A DNA stretch of 64,000 nucleotides from Halalkalibacillus halophilus DSM 18494 (GTDB lineage: Bacteria; Bacillota; Bacilli; Bacillales; Alkalibacillaceae), in NCBI RefSeq assembly GCF_000423105.1, contig NZ_AUHI01000012.1:17168-81167 (forward strand), given 5' to 3'. The position numbers and the translations under genes are program-made. Below the pieces are notes generated by a model. That model was not told the origin of the DNA, searched no databases, and saw nothing but the letters and a program-made list of their open reading frames with translations. Positions 43,275-51,817 of this stretch are shown piece after piece; position 1 is the stretch's first letter, and each line of letters begins with the position of its first letter.

Positions 43275-44726
43275 ATGAGTACAATCCGTGTCATTGGACT
43301 AGGTACAAGTACCATCGATCAATTGCCACTCGGTGTATATAAAGAAATAACGCGTATAGATGGGCCGGTGTATACACGTACTTTATACCACCCTGTAGTG
43401 CAATCACTACAAAGTGAAGGTGTTATATTTCAGAGCTTTGATGAAGTTTATGAGGAGAATGAAGCTTTCGGATCTGTTTATGAGACGATTGCAGAGCGAT
43501 TGATAAAAGAAGCGGAGTCGGGGGATGTATTATATACTGTTCCCGGTCACCCGATGGTCGCAGAACGTACTGTACAATTACTCTTGGAACAAAAAACAAA
43601 TGAAATGAAAGTAGAGATTGCTGGTGGACAAAGTTTCTTAGATGCAATGTTTACTGCATTAGAGATCGATCCGATTGAAGGGTTTCAATTAGTGGATGGA
43701 ACCGCCTTACAACAGGAAAGTTTGCATTTAAAAAGTCATATATTAATCGGACAAGTATATGATCAAATGGTTGCTTCGGATGTGAAGCTAACTTTATTAG
43801 AAGAGCTTCCACACGATCACCCAGTTACAATTGTTGATGCAGCTGGGAGTGAAAAAGAGAATATTCAAACCGTAGCATTACATGAAATAGATCATGATTT
43901 TTCCTTTAGTAACTTAGCAACGTTGTATGTTGCTCCAGTTGAAGATGAACTACTGCATCATCATTTTGGAGTTCTCCGTGAAGTAATTGCAACATTACGC
44001 GGTCCTAACGGTTGTCCGTGGGATCGGAAACAAACCCATGAAACACTCCGGAAATATTTAATTGAAGAAGCGTACGAAGTTATTGAAGCGATCGAGGCGG
44101 GAGATGACGACCACCTTGCTGATGAACTTGGAGATTTGTTACTTCAAGTCATGCTTCATAGTCAAATTGCCGAGGGAGATGGGTTCTTCACAGTAGATGA
44201 TGTCATCCGAAATATTACAGACAAGATGATCGAGCGTCATCCCCATGTATTTGCTGAAGTAAACGTGGAGACATCAGAGGACGTAGTAACCAATTGGGAA
44301 GCTATTAAACAACAAGGAAAACCTAAGCAAGATTCTGTACTAAACGATCGAAATAGAAGTCTTCCTAGATTACTTTACGCAGAAGAGATCCAAAAAAAGG
44401 TTGCTAAAGTAGGGTTTGACTGGAAAGAAGAAGCATCTACCGTGGAGAAATTAGAAGAAGAAATAAAGGAATTTCAAGAAGCGGTGGCGAATTTATCTAA
44501 AGAAGAGATGGAAAAGGAATATGGAGATATTCTTTTCACTGCAGTGAATATAGCTAGGCATTATAAAATCAATCCAGAAATTGCGCTAAATCGTACCTGT
44601 GAAACGTTCGTAAAACGTTTTCAGCTAGTGGAACAAGCTTTCTTGGAACGGGAAGATCAGTTAGAGGAAGCATCTTTAGAAGAGCTAGAACGTGTTTGGC
44701 AAACAATCAAAGAGCAAGTTAAATAA
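43275..44726 (+). CDS. yabN: Tetrapyrrole methylase-MazG fusion YabN
   Basis: A 483-residue fusion. N-terminal SAM-dependent tetrapyrrole-methylase-like domain (about 1-220, VIGLGTSTIDQLPLGVY and VPGHPMVAER) and C-terminal MazG nucleotide pyrophosphohydrolase domains with GCPWDRKQTHETLRKYLIEEAYEV holding the EExxE metal site. MazG enzymes hydrolyse NTPs; the methylase substrate is unknown. ATG at 43275 follows GGGAAGGGG, 1 nt after the yabM stop. Confidence 0.95.
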   Translation: MSTIRVIGLGTSTIDQLPLGVYKEITRIDGPVYTRTLYHPVVQSLQSEGVIFQSFDEVYEENEAFGSVYETIAERLIKEAESGDVLYTVPGHPMVAERTVQLLLEQKTNEMKVEIAGGQSFLDAMFTALEIDPIEGFQLVDGTALQQESLHLKSHILIGQVYDQMVASDVKLTLLEELPHDHPVTIVDAAGSEKENIQTVALHEIDHDFSFSNLATLYVAPVEDELLHHHFGVLREVIATLRGPNGCPWDRKQTHETLRKYLIEEAYEVIEAIEAGDDDHLADELGDLLLQVMLHSQIAEGDGFFTVDDVIRNITDKMIERHPHVFAEVNVETSEDVVTNWEAIKQQGKPKQDSVLNDRNRSLPRLLYAEEIQKKVAKVGFDWKEEASTVEKLEEEIKEFQEAVANLSKEEMEKEYGDILFTAVNIARHYKINPEIALNRTCETFVKRFQLVEQAFLEREDQLEEASLEELERVWQTIKEQVK

Positions 44727-44739
44727 AGGGGGATGTATC

Positions 44740-45009
44740 ATGCGTCTGGATAAGTTTTTAAAAATTTCTCGATTAATTAAACGACGTACCGTGGCGAAGG
44801 AAGTTGCAAGTCAAGGTAGAGTTTATATAAATAACCAAGCAGTAAAAGCATCACATGATTTAAAGGTAGGCGATGAAATCATGATTCAGTTTGGAAACAA
44901 AAAGCTAACGATTCGGGTGGAGTCGTTGCAAGAACAAATTAGAAAAGATGAAACGTCGCGCTTATACACCGTTTTAAAAGAAGAGAAAATAGAGTCTGAG
45001 TCCTTTTAG
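44740..45009 (+). CDS. rqcP: Ribosome quality-control protein RqcP (YabO)
   Basis: An 89-residue S4-domain protein that works with RqcH in alanine tailing on stalled 50S subunits. MRLDKFLKISRLIKRRTVAKEVASQGRVYIN is the S4 RNA-binding fold. AAAGGGGGATG precedes the ATG, 13 nt after yabN. Conserved order rqcP-yabP-yabQ-divIC. Confidence 0.96.
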   Translation: MRLDKFLKISRLIKRRTVAKEVASQGRVYINNQAVKASHDLKVGDEIMIQFGNKKLTIRVESLQEQIRKDETSRLYTVLKEEKIESESF

Positions 45010-45062
45010 TAGCATGAAAATTTCCTTTCTATCATAGATTGATGGTAGAGGGAGGAATGGAC

Positions 45063-45368
45063 ATGCAAGCTAATCAAATGTATAGCAGTGGTACGCGTGA
45101 GCAAACAAGAGAACATCAATTGAAACTAGTGAATCGAAAGAAGTTAGAAATTACGGGTGTAGAAGATGTGGATAGTTTTGATACAGAAGAATTCTTATTA
45201 AAAACTACCCAAGGGTACCTAATTGTACGGGGGCATAATTTACACATGAAGAACCTCAATGTAGATGAGGGGCTACTCACGATTCAAGGAAAGATAGATG
45301 GTTTTCAGTATTTAGATGATCATCAAAAAGAGCAAGCTAAAGGGTTATTTAGCAAGTTGTTTAAATGA
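45063..45368 (+). CDS. yabP: Sporulation protein YabP
   Basis: A 101-residue YabP/YqfC-family protein needed for spore cortex or coat steps in B. subtilis. KKLEITGVEDVDSFDTEEFLL and HMKNLNVDEGLLTIQGKI match. ATG at 45063 behind GGGAGGA; the frame from 45039 is not needed. Its stop overlaps the yabQ start (ATGA). Confidence 0.93.
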   Translation: MQANQMYSSGTREQTREHQLKLVNRKKLEITGVEDVDSFDTEEFLLKTTQGYLIVRGHNLHMKNLNVDEGLLTIQGKIDGFQYLDDHQKEQAKGLFSKLFK

Positions 45369-45949
45369 CACTAGCAACTCAGTGGCTTTCTTTATTAGCA
45401 ATGATTAGTGGTGGAATTGGGACAGCTCTTGTGTTTAATACGTATAGCCATTTATTTCGCTCCAAAAACACAACACATCAAATGATCACTGATCCTATGG
45501 TGGTCATTGTGCTGTCCTTTTTTAGTTACTACCTGTTGTATATGGTTAATGGCGGAATTATACGCTTTTATTTAGTAGTCGCCTTTCTTTTAGGAATAAC
45601 CATTTACTATGCTATGTTTGAAAAAGTTTATTTAAGGGTATTAGACCGGGTAGTGGTATTTGTAAAAAAGATTTGGTATGGTATACTCAAATTATCGAAT
45701 ATTATGATTATTAAACCGTTAATCTGGATTAGTATTGGTCTATTAGTACTTATACGCTTTTTCATCCTAACCATTTGGAAAGTTTTTAGATTTGTAATTT
45801 TAGTTTTATTTAAAATAATTCGACCTTTCATCCCAAGTATTGTTCGCAGGCATGTTCAGAGTGTTTACATGAAATGCCGTACTAGTGTAAACTTGTGGAA
45901 GAGAAAACTTATTATGTTATGGAGGAGGATCAAGAATGCGAAGAAGTGA
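45365..45949 (+). CDS. yabQ: Spore cortex protein YabQ
   Basis: A 194-residue membrane protein with four or five hydrophobic helices and a basic C-terminus, required for cortex formation in B. subtilis, where it localises to the outer forespore membrane. Start overlaps yabP by 4 nt (translational coupling) and its end overlaps divIC by 14 nt. Confidence 0.92.
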   Translation: MTLATQWLSLLAMISGGIGTALVFNTYSHLFRSKNTTHQMITDPMVVIVLSFFSYYLLYMVNGGIIRFYLVVAFLLGITIYYAMFEKVYLRVLDRVVVFVKKIWYGILKLSNIMIIKPLIWISIGLLVLIRFFILTIWKVFRFVILVLFKIIRPFIPSIVRRHVQSVYMKCRTSVNLWKRKLIMLWRRIKNAKK

Positions 45950-46325
45950 GCGGCGCGAGAAAAAAGTGACGAAGCTAGATTCCAATTATGTGAAACAACA
46001 AGAATATTACATAGCTAGACAAGCTCGCGAGAAGAAATTGTTAATTCGTCGCTTAGCTGCGTTTGCAATCATCTTTACATTTATTATAGGATCCTTGTCT
46101 ATCTTTCACTTCCAACAACGAAGTGCATATAATGATCAACAGCAAGAGTACCAACAGCTAGAAGAAGACTTACAAGTTTACCAAAGTGAACAATCGAGCT
46201 TGGAAAGAGAAATCGAGTTATTAAATGACGTCGATTACTTATTACAGATTGCCCGTAAGGATTATTTCTTCTCGAAAGAAGGCGAAGTAATTTTTACTTT
46301 GCCAGATGAAGAGCCTTCTTATTGA
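45936..46325 (+). CDS. divIC: Cell-division protein DivIC (FtsB-like)
   Basis: A 129-residue bitopic membrane protein with a basic cytoplasmic N-terminus, one TM helix (about 38-58, LAAFAIIFTFIIGSLSIF) and an extracytoplasmic coiled coil (about 65-100). It forms the divisome complex with FtsL and DivIB. GGAGGAGG precedes the ATG. Confidence 0.95.
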   Translation: MRRSERREKKVTKLDSNYVKQQEYYIARQAREKKLLIRRLAAFAIIFTFIIGSLSIFHFQQRSAYNDQQQEYQQLEEDLQVYQSEQSSLEREIELLNDVDYLLQIARKDYFFSKEGEVIFTLPDEEPSY

Positions 46326-46351
46326 CACTCTTTCCTAAGCTTATATATAAT
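46322..46351 (+). promoter_or_regulatory. SigA promoter of yabR
   Basis: TTGACA, an 18-bp spacer and TATAAT, overlapping the divIC stop, 47 nt before the yabR start. Confidence 0.78.
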
Positions 46352-46397
46352 AAGATAGAATATACTTTTTATAATTTTAAGGAGGAGCATTACTTTT

Positions 46398-46778
46398 ATG
46401 TCAGTTGAAGTAGGCAGCAAGTTGCGTGGTAAGGTTACCCGCATAACGAACTTTGGAGCATTTGTTCAGTTACCGGATGGTGCAACAGGATTGGTTCACA
46501 TCAGTGAGGTAGCAAATAAGTATGTAAAAGATATTAACGAACACCTTGCCGTTGGAGATGAAGTAGACGTTAAAGTGCTTAACGTTGAAGACAATGGTAA
46601 AATTGGTTTGTCTATTAAAAAGGCAAACGAAAGATTCGAAAAGCAAGAAGAAAAGAAACGTACAGAAAACTTCGAAACACAAATGAGTAAGTTTTTAAAA
46701 GATAGTGAAGAAAAAATGTCTACACTTAAAAAGCATACTGAATCGCGTCGTGGAGGCGGAGGTGCCAAGCGGGGCTAA
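46398..46778 (+). CDS. yabR: S1-domain RNA-binding protein YabR
   Basis: A 126-residue protein with one S1 domain (about 3-74, GKVTRITNFGAFVQLPDGATGLVHISEV) and a charged tail ending in Gly/Arg. Homologous to general stress protein 13 and polynucleotide phosphorylase S1 modules; precise role unknown. AAGGAGGAG precedes the ATG. Confidence 0.94.
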   Translation: MSVEVGSKLRGKVTRITNFGAFVQLPDGATGLVHISEVANKYVKDINEHLAVGDEVDVKVLNVEDNGKIGLSIKKANERFEKQEEKKRTENFETQMSKFLKDSEEKMSTLKKHTESRRGGGGAKRG

Positions 46779-46823
46779 TCTTGCTGTCTATGAGGAAGCG
46801 GATCTAATAAAATAATGTTATAC

Positions 46824-46857
46824 AAACGAAGCGTGACGTAGCGCTTCGTTTTTTTAT
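46824..46857 (+). terminator. Terminator of yabR
   Basis: AAACGAAGCG and CGCTTCGTTT form a 10-bp stem with an 8-nt loop and a T-run. Confidence 0.93.
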
Positions 46858-46941
46858 GTTTTTTAGAAGTTCGTGAAGAGGAGGGTGTTGGGGATCAGCG
46901 CGGCTTAAAAATCAGTGCACAGCAAGCCTCCACATAGAGCT

Positions 46942-47110
46942 GCTCCACTGGTTTTATCCACAAAACTATAGGTATATCCAGAAATCTCACCTCTTATCCA
47001 CGAGTATTTTTATATATCCAGAAAAGTCGGGAACATATCCAGAAATTGCAAACTTATATCCACAAATCATTGGCTTTATCCACAAATCTACCGATATATC
47101 CAGATATCGC
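46942..47110 (-). repeat. Phased TGGATA array, copy D (8 units, inverted)
   Basis: TATCCA cores start on the plus strand at 46955, 46975, 46995, 47015, 47036, 47057, 47077 and 47097; in the element's direction the spacing is 20-20-21-21-20-20-20. All cores are intact. It lies between the yabR terminator and the convergent LysR gene; 46858-46941 holds nothing else recognisable. Confidence 0.92.
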
Positions 47111-47122
47111 GAAGCCCCCCTT

Positions 47123-47950
47123 TTATAAAACATTTTGCTCTTCTAACAACTTTATAAATGCGTCCACTTGTGGCAGGGTTTCGACTCCCTCGGAATAGAT
47201 GAGAGATGTTTTTCGACTTAAGTGTTCATCTATTTTCGTGCCTTGTCCTTCCTCTAAACAAATGGATGGCAAAATGGAATAACCTATACCGCTCAGTGCT
47301 AATTGTTTACACGTTTCTAGTTGATCAACGGTGATGGTTCGGCTAGGTGGTTTTGAAAACGTTTGTAACCACCACGCTTGTACTTCTTCATAATAATTAG
47401 ATTGACTACGAAATTGAATGAATGGTTGGTCTAAATTTTCTAACTCATCCACATAATCAGCTCCTACTAAATAAAAGGAATCTGAAAACAAATGTCGCTC
47501 TACCCCTTGCCAGAACACTTCTCCGCGAACGATGCCAATGTGAAAATCTCCCTTCACGACATCACTGGTCCACCCAGTCGTTAGTTCAATTTTAACTTCT
47601 GGAAAATCTTGAACGTATTTTTTTAAGATACTTGGCAACCAATACTGGGCGATGGTCGAGGATACTGCAAGTTTCAAGCTACCATTTATAGTTTCCCTGT
47701 CGAGCAAGCTTTCTTTCACTCGCTCTAATTGATTCTCCTGTTGTTTTACATATTCAATAACAACCTCCCCTGCAGGAGTGATCGTCAATCCTTTTTGAGA
47801 CCTTAAGAACAAAACACGATCCCATTTGGCTTCTACTGTTTTGAGACGTTGGCTTAATGCAGATTGGGAGATAAATAACCTTTCAGAGGCCCGTCTCATG
47901 TTTAAATCTTCACTAAGAACGATCAAAAGTTCTTCATCTGTTAATTTCAT
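47123..47950 (-). CDS. LysR-family transcriptional regulator
   Basis: A 275-residue LTTR with an N-terminal winged helix (residues 1-60, RRASERLFISQSALSQRLKTVE) and a C-terminal periplasmic-binding-like effector domain (from about 90). GGTGAG precedes the ATG. Divergent from the TSUP transporter gene, with a 100-nt shared intergenic region, the usual arrangement of an LTTR and its target. The effector may be a sulfur or organosulfur compound, but that is inferred only from the partner. Absent from this place in B. subtilis. Confidence 0.9.
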   Translation of the reverse strand: MKLTDEELLIVLSEDLNMRRASERLFISQSALSQRLKTVEAKWDRVLFLRSQKGLTITPAGEVVIEYVKQQENQLERVKESLLDRETINGSLKLAVSSTIAQYWLPSILKKYVQDFPEVKIELTTGWTSDVVKGDFHIGIVRGEVFWQGVERHLFSDSFYLVGADYVDELENLDQPFIQFRSQSNYYEEVQAWWLQTFSKPPSRTITVDQLETCKQLALSGIGYSILPSICLEEGQGTKIDEHLSRKTSLIYSEGVETLPQVDAFIKLLEEQNVL

Positions 47951-48002
47951 TATCTCACCACACTATAAGATTTTCTTATCTAAATATATCATAAAATTGA
48001 AA

Positions 48003-48031
48003 TTAACTTATTGAAAGACTCTTGCTATGAT
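48003..48031 (+). promoter_or_regulatory. Promoter of the TSUP gene
   Basis: TTAACT, 17 bp and TATGAT. A start point near 48038 would exclude the ATG at 48027 and support the GTG at 48051. Confidence 0.5.
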
Positions 48032-48050
48032 TAAAGTAGAGGTGATTGTA

Positions 48051-48779
48051 GTGGAGTATTTGATTATATTTTGCATTGGTTTACTAGCAACTACGATTGG
48101 AACGATTGCTGGAAGCGGTGGGCTGATTAGTTTACCTGCGATGTTAACTTTAGGGATGCCAGTTCATTCAGCGATTGGTGCGAATAAAGTTTCGAATACA
48201 TTCAGTTCGTTTTCGAGTTTTTATTTAGTCTATCGGTTGAAAAAAATCACGTTCCACGAGGCCTTTAAAATAGTTCCAATTTCCATTGTAGGAGGAGTTA
48301 CAGGAGGGCTTGTAGCTACTAGTATTTCAGAGAATATGATGTATCGAGTGGCGATCGGCTTATTATTATTTGCTTTTATAGCTTCTTTTTTCGGTAAGGG
48401 GAGCTTCACTGAAGATACTAAATTTAAGTTGAATAAAAAAAGATTTTCCATATTATATGCGATTGGGATCTATGACGGAATGTTTGGCCCTGGCCAAGGT
48501 ACGCTTATGATGCACTATTTTTCATTCATAAAAATTTCTTATATGAAATCTATTGGGCTTGCACGTGCTGCTACTTTTTCAAGTTGCTTTGGCGCTGCAT
48601 TGAGTTATATTGCTGCAGGGGATATCTTATGGGGTCTTACAATTTGCTTACTTTTTGGTTCATTAACTGGAGCTCAGGTAGGTGTAAGGTTGGCATCTAG
48701 GATAAAAAAAGAACAAGTGAAACCTATCTTACGGATTGTTACAGCAGCTTTCATCGTTTATTTATTATTTACACTATAG
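48051..48779 (+). CDS. TSUP (TauE/SafE) family membrane transporter
   Basis: A 242-residue polytopic membrane protein with seven or eight hydrophobic segments, of the TauE/SafE sulfite-exporter family. Duplicated motif regions GTIAGSGGLISLPAML and GMFGPGQGTLMMHYF are typical. GTG at 48051 has AGAGGTG 6 nt upstream and gives the family N-terminus. Members export sulfite, sulfoacetate or similar anions; substrate here unknown. Regulated, by context, by the divergent LysR gene. Confidence 0.88.
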   Translation: MEYLIIFCIGLLATTIGTIAGSGGLISLPAMLTLGMPVHSAIGANKVSNTFSSFSSFYLVYRLKKITFHEAFKIVPISIVGGVTGGLVATSISENMMYRVAIGLLLFAFIASFFGKGSFTEDTKFKLNKKRFSILYAIGIYDGMFGPGQGTLMMHYFSFIKISYMKSIGLARAATFSSCFGAALSYIAAGDILWGLTICLLFGSLTGAQVGVRLASRIKKEQVKPILRIVTAAFIVYLLFTL

Positions 48780-48817
48780 AAGGTTCGATTAATCCTGAGA
48801 TTCATTAGATTCACGAT

Positions 48818-48853
48818 AAAAAAAACGATTGGCATCATGCCAATCGCTTTTTC
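48818..48853. terminator. Bidirectional terminator between the TSUP gene and tRNA-Glu
   Basis: CGATTGGC and GCCAATCG with a 5-nt loop, flanked by an A-run on the left and T-run on the right, so it works for the plus-strand transporter and the minus-strand tRNA genes. Confidence 0.92.
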
Positions 48854-48860
48854 CTATTAG

Positions 48861-48932
48861 TGACCCGTACGGGATTCGAACCCGTGTTACCGCCGTGAAA
48901 GGGCGGTGTCTTAACCACTTGACCAACGGGCC
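48861..48932 (-). tRNA. trnE: tRNA-Glu (anticodon TTC)
   Basis: A 72-nt cloverleaf. The 5' GGCCCGT pairs with ACGGGTC (one GU pair), the anticodon loop is CTTTCAC with TTC, and the T arm contains GGTTCGAATCC. CCA is not encoded. Second gene of a Met-Glu pair on the minus strand. Confidence 0.96.
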
Positions 48933-48980
48933 TAGAGGAATATCGTATGTAGATTTTGTTCTATATACTTTTTTAAAAAG

Positions 48981-49054
48981 TGGCGGTGGAGGGGATCGAA
49001 CCCCCGACCTCACGGGTATGAACCGTACGCTCTCGCCAGCTGAGCTACACCGCC
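48981..49054 (-). tRNA. trnM: tRNA-Met (elongator, anticodon CAT)
   Basis: A 74-nt cloverleaf. The acceptor GGCGGTG pairs with CACCGCC, the anticodon loop contains CAT, the T loop is GGTTCGATC, and the sequence is nearly that of B. subtilis trnSL-Met1. The G1-C72 pair speaks against an initiator. CCA not encoded. Forms a transcript with tRNA-Glu. Confidence 0.94.
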
Positions 49055-49087
49055 AAACATTGTAAGTGCTAAGTAAGCACAAAAATT

Positions 49088-49116
49088 ATAGTACAACAGG
49101 ATTTGATCTCTGTCAA
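49088..49116 (-). promoter_or_regulatory. Promoter of the tRNA-Met-Glu unit
   Basis: On the minus strand TTGACA, 17 bp, TACTAT, ending 33 nt before tRNA-Met. Consensus -35 and optimal spacing. Confidence 0.8.
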
Positions 49117-49234
49117 CAATTTTTGAAGAGATGGTTAAGTTAATCCTTTTTCATATAGAAAGTGAACTTACAAAAGTCGCCTTATGGATGAACTACACAA
49201 GAAAAGTAAAGCGTCTCTTTGTATGGAAAAAAGA

Positions 49235-49299
49235 GTCGAAGGATTTCCCTGGTATGTGTGCTTCTTTTGACAAAAAAATCTCTTAATCTATGGTTCAAT
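49235..49299 (+). promoter_or_regulatory. spoIIE promoter region with Spo0A boxes
   Basis: TTTTGACAAA (49265-49274) is the reverse complement of TTTGTCAAAA, a good Spo0A box, and AGTCGAA (49234-49240) is one base off TGTCGAA. If TTGACA at 49267 is the -35, TTCAAT at 49294 is a -10 at the unusual 21-bp spacing known for Spo0A-activated sigma-A promoters such as spoIIG and spoIIE. Confidence 0.5.
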
Positions 49300-49325
49300 G
49301 CTAGTAGAAAGGGGCGCGGTAATAC

Positions 49326-51767
49326 ATGCTACGTTTACTAGAATGGAATCAACCACGGCTGCAAAGGTTTTCGAATATGAAGGACAAGTATTCTCAATTT
49401 GCATTAGAAACCCTATTTCAAAAAGGGGGACTATTAATTATAATTAGTTTCTTTTTGGGGAGAGCAGTAATTTTAACAGAGTTATCTCCCTTCGCTATCG
49501 CGTTTTTAGCAGCTGTGCTTCTAAAGCAAAAGAGTGTTGCTTTTTATGTGTTACTTAGTGCGTTTTTAGGAGCACTCACTTTTAGTGGTTCGCAAGGGGG
49601 ATATGTGTTTTTATCTATGTTTTTGCTTGTAGTTGGGTTTAAACAGTTTTACCGAAAGGATCGTTTGACGAATAAAGTTCTTGCTATTTTATTATTTTTT
49701 TCTATTGCCCTAGGTAAGTTTACCGTTGAGAGCGTAACAGCTACGATCATGCCTTATGATGTTGCGCTAATTGTATTAGAAGCAAGTCTAGGCGTATTTT
49801 TATTCCATGTATTTATGCAAACATATCCTTTTTTGCAAACTTCCTATCCACGACACAAAGTGAAAATGGAAGAAGTTATTTGTGGAATTATTCTTGCAAC
49901 TGCTGTTTTAACAGGCTTAGTAGGAATTACGGTTCAAGGACTTTCCTTGGAACTGATTGGTGCGAATTATTTTATTTTAATGTGCGCTTTAATTGCTGGG
50001 GCAACAGTTGGATCGGCTGTGGGGGTCATTGTCGGTTTAATGTTAAGTCTCGTAAGTACTATTCATTTGTATCAAGTTAGTTTATTGGCACTAGCTGGGC
50101 TGTTAGGCGGTTTATTAAAAGATATGAAGCGCGTGGGGGTAGTAGCAGGTTTGATGCTTGCAACTTTACTAATCGGGTTATACCACGTAGATGCGCTAGC
50201 TTTGGAACAATTACTGCTTCAGTCAGCCGTTGCTGCGCTTATGTTTTTAATTACTCCGAAGTCTTGGGTGAAGCAAATTGCTAAATTGGTCCCTGGTACA
50301 GAAGAAGCAAAAGAAGAGAATGAACAGTATTTACAAAAGGTAAGAGATGCAACAGCCGATCGTGTCGAAAAGTTCTCAGATATGTTCGCAGCCATTTCTC
50401 ATAGTTTTTCCTATCTTGACCAACCGAGCAAACCTGTTGATCCCAACGTGGAAGTGGATGAATATTTAAGTAGAGTAACGGAAAAAACCTGTCAAACCTG
50501 TTTCAAGAAGCAAGAGTGCTGGGTGAATCAATTTGACCGAACATATTCTTCCTTACAACATACGTTACAAGCAATGGATGATAATCAGTCTTCTGATGTA
50601 AATTTTCAAATTGCGAAGTTGCGAAAATTTTGTGTGAAAACAGATCAGGTAGTAGATCAAATGCGATATGAACTATCGTATTTCAGAGCGAATAAACGTT
50701 TGAAGCAGCAAGTAAAAGAGAGTAGAAGGTTTGTAGCAAATCAGTTGAATGGTGTTTCTGAGGTCATGCAAAGCTTTGCAAAAGAAGTGGTCAAGGAGCG
50801 ACAGGAATATTTCCTACAAGAGCAAGCAATTAGAGAGATGCTCAAGCAACAACGGTTAAATTTAGAGCATTTAGAATTGTTTTCGATCGACCAAGGAAAC
50901 GTGGATGTGGAAATCACCTTATATCTACAAGAAGATCGAGGAGAAGCAGAGAAAATTATTGCCCCGTTATTATCCGATTTATTAGAAGAAACAGTTGTGG
51001 TGGATTGTAAAACGGATGGGGAGCGGAAAGATGGCTATTATACATTTAATTTTAGTTCGATTAAACGCTATCAACTAGAAACAGCCGTTGCTATTGCTGC
51101 TAAGAAAGGAAACTTTTTATCTGGGGATAGTTATATGCTTTTAGAGCTTGGAAAAAGTAGATTTGTGTTAGCGATTAGTGATGGGATGGGGAATGGAGAA
51201 AGAGCGTACCAAGAAAGTTCTGAAACATTGCACCTCCTACACCAAATTTTGCAATCTGGAATAAATGAGCAAGTCGCCCTTCAATCTATTAATTCCATTT
51301 TATCTTTACGTACAGCTGATGAGATCTATTCTACGCTTGACCTAGCGATGATCGATCTTCAAAAGCCGTCAGTAAAATTTTTGAAAATAGGTTCTATGGC
51401 TAGCTTTATTCTAAGAAGGGGAGTTGTGCTATCCGTAGAAGCGAGCAATTTGCCAATCGGAATTGTTGAGGAATTTGATGTCGAACCTGTTTATGAAGAA
51501 CTTCAGGATGAAGATATATTAGTGATGATTAGTGATGGGATTTTAGAATCTACTAGTTGGTATGAAAACGGAGAAGCGTGGTTAAAACGAAAGCTTCGAA
51601 GCTTTGAAACAGATGATCCACAAGAAATAGCTGATTTATTACTAGAAGAATGCGTACGATTAAATAATGGAGAAATTGAAGATGACATGACGGTTTTAGT
51701 TAGTAAAATTGAACGAAGTAAAGCAAAATGGGCCTCTTTCTCTCCGAATTATTTAGAACATGTATAG
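49326..51767 (+). CDS. spoIIE: Stage II sporulation phosphatase SpoIIE
   Basis: An 813-residue membrane-anchored PP2C-family serine phosphatase. It dephosphorylates SpoIIAA-P to release sigma-F in the forespore and also binds FtsZ. About ten TM helices fill residues 30-315, then a regulatory domain with CQTCFKKQECW, then the phosphatase domain (about 590-800) with metal sites in ISDGMGNGERA and VMISDGILES. AAAGGGG lies about 12 nt before the ATG. Aligns along the whole length with B. subtilis SpoIIE. Confidence 0.97.
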   Translation: MLRLLEWNQPRLQRFSNMKDKYSQFALETLFQKGGLLIIISFFLGRAVILTELSPFAIAFLAAVLLKQKSVAFYVLLSAFLGALTFSGSQGGYVFLSMFLLVVGFKQFYRKDRLTNKVLAILLFFSIALGKFTVESVTATIMPYDVALIVLEASLGVFLFHVFMQTYPFLQTSYPRHKVKMEEVICGIILATAVLTGLVGITVQGLSLELIGANYFILMCALIAGATVGSAVGVIVGLMLSLVSTIHLYQVSLLALAGLLGGLLKDMKRVGVVAGLMLATLLIGLYHVDALALEQLLLQSAVAALMFLITPKSWVKQIAKLVPGTEEAKEENEQYLQKVRDATADRVEKFSDMFAAISHSFSYLDQPSKPVDPNVEVDEYLSRVTEKTCQTCFKKQECWVNQFDRTYSSLQHTLQAMDDNQSSDVNFQIAKLRKFCVKTDQVVDQMRYELSYFRANKRLKQQVKESRRFVANQLNGVSEVMQSFAKEVVKERQEYFLQEQAIREMLKQQRLNLEHLELFSIDQGNVDVEITLYLQEDRGEAEKIIAPLLSDLLEETVVVDCKTDGERKDGYYTFNFSSIKRYQLETAVAIAAKKGNFLSGDSYMLLELGKSRFVLAISDGMGNGERAYQESSETLHLLHQILQSGINEQVALQSINSILSLRTADEIYSTLDLAMIDLQKPSVKFLKIGSMASFILRRGVVLSVEASNLPIGIVEEFDVEPVYEELQDEDILVMISDGILESTSWYENGEAWLKRKLRSFETDDPQEIADLLLEECVRLNNGEIEDDMTVLVSKIERSKAKWASFSPNYLEHV

Positions 51768-51817
51768 CATGAATTGAAATGGTTAAGAATGGTTACCAAT
51801 CAAAGGAGGCGTTCTTG

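Noticed and set aside
48789..49082. Open frames over the tRNA genes on both strands
   Set aside because: They run through two clear tRNA cloverleafs and a terminator and have no ribosome site.
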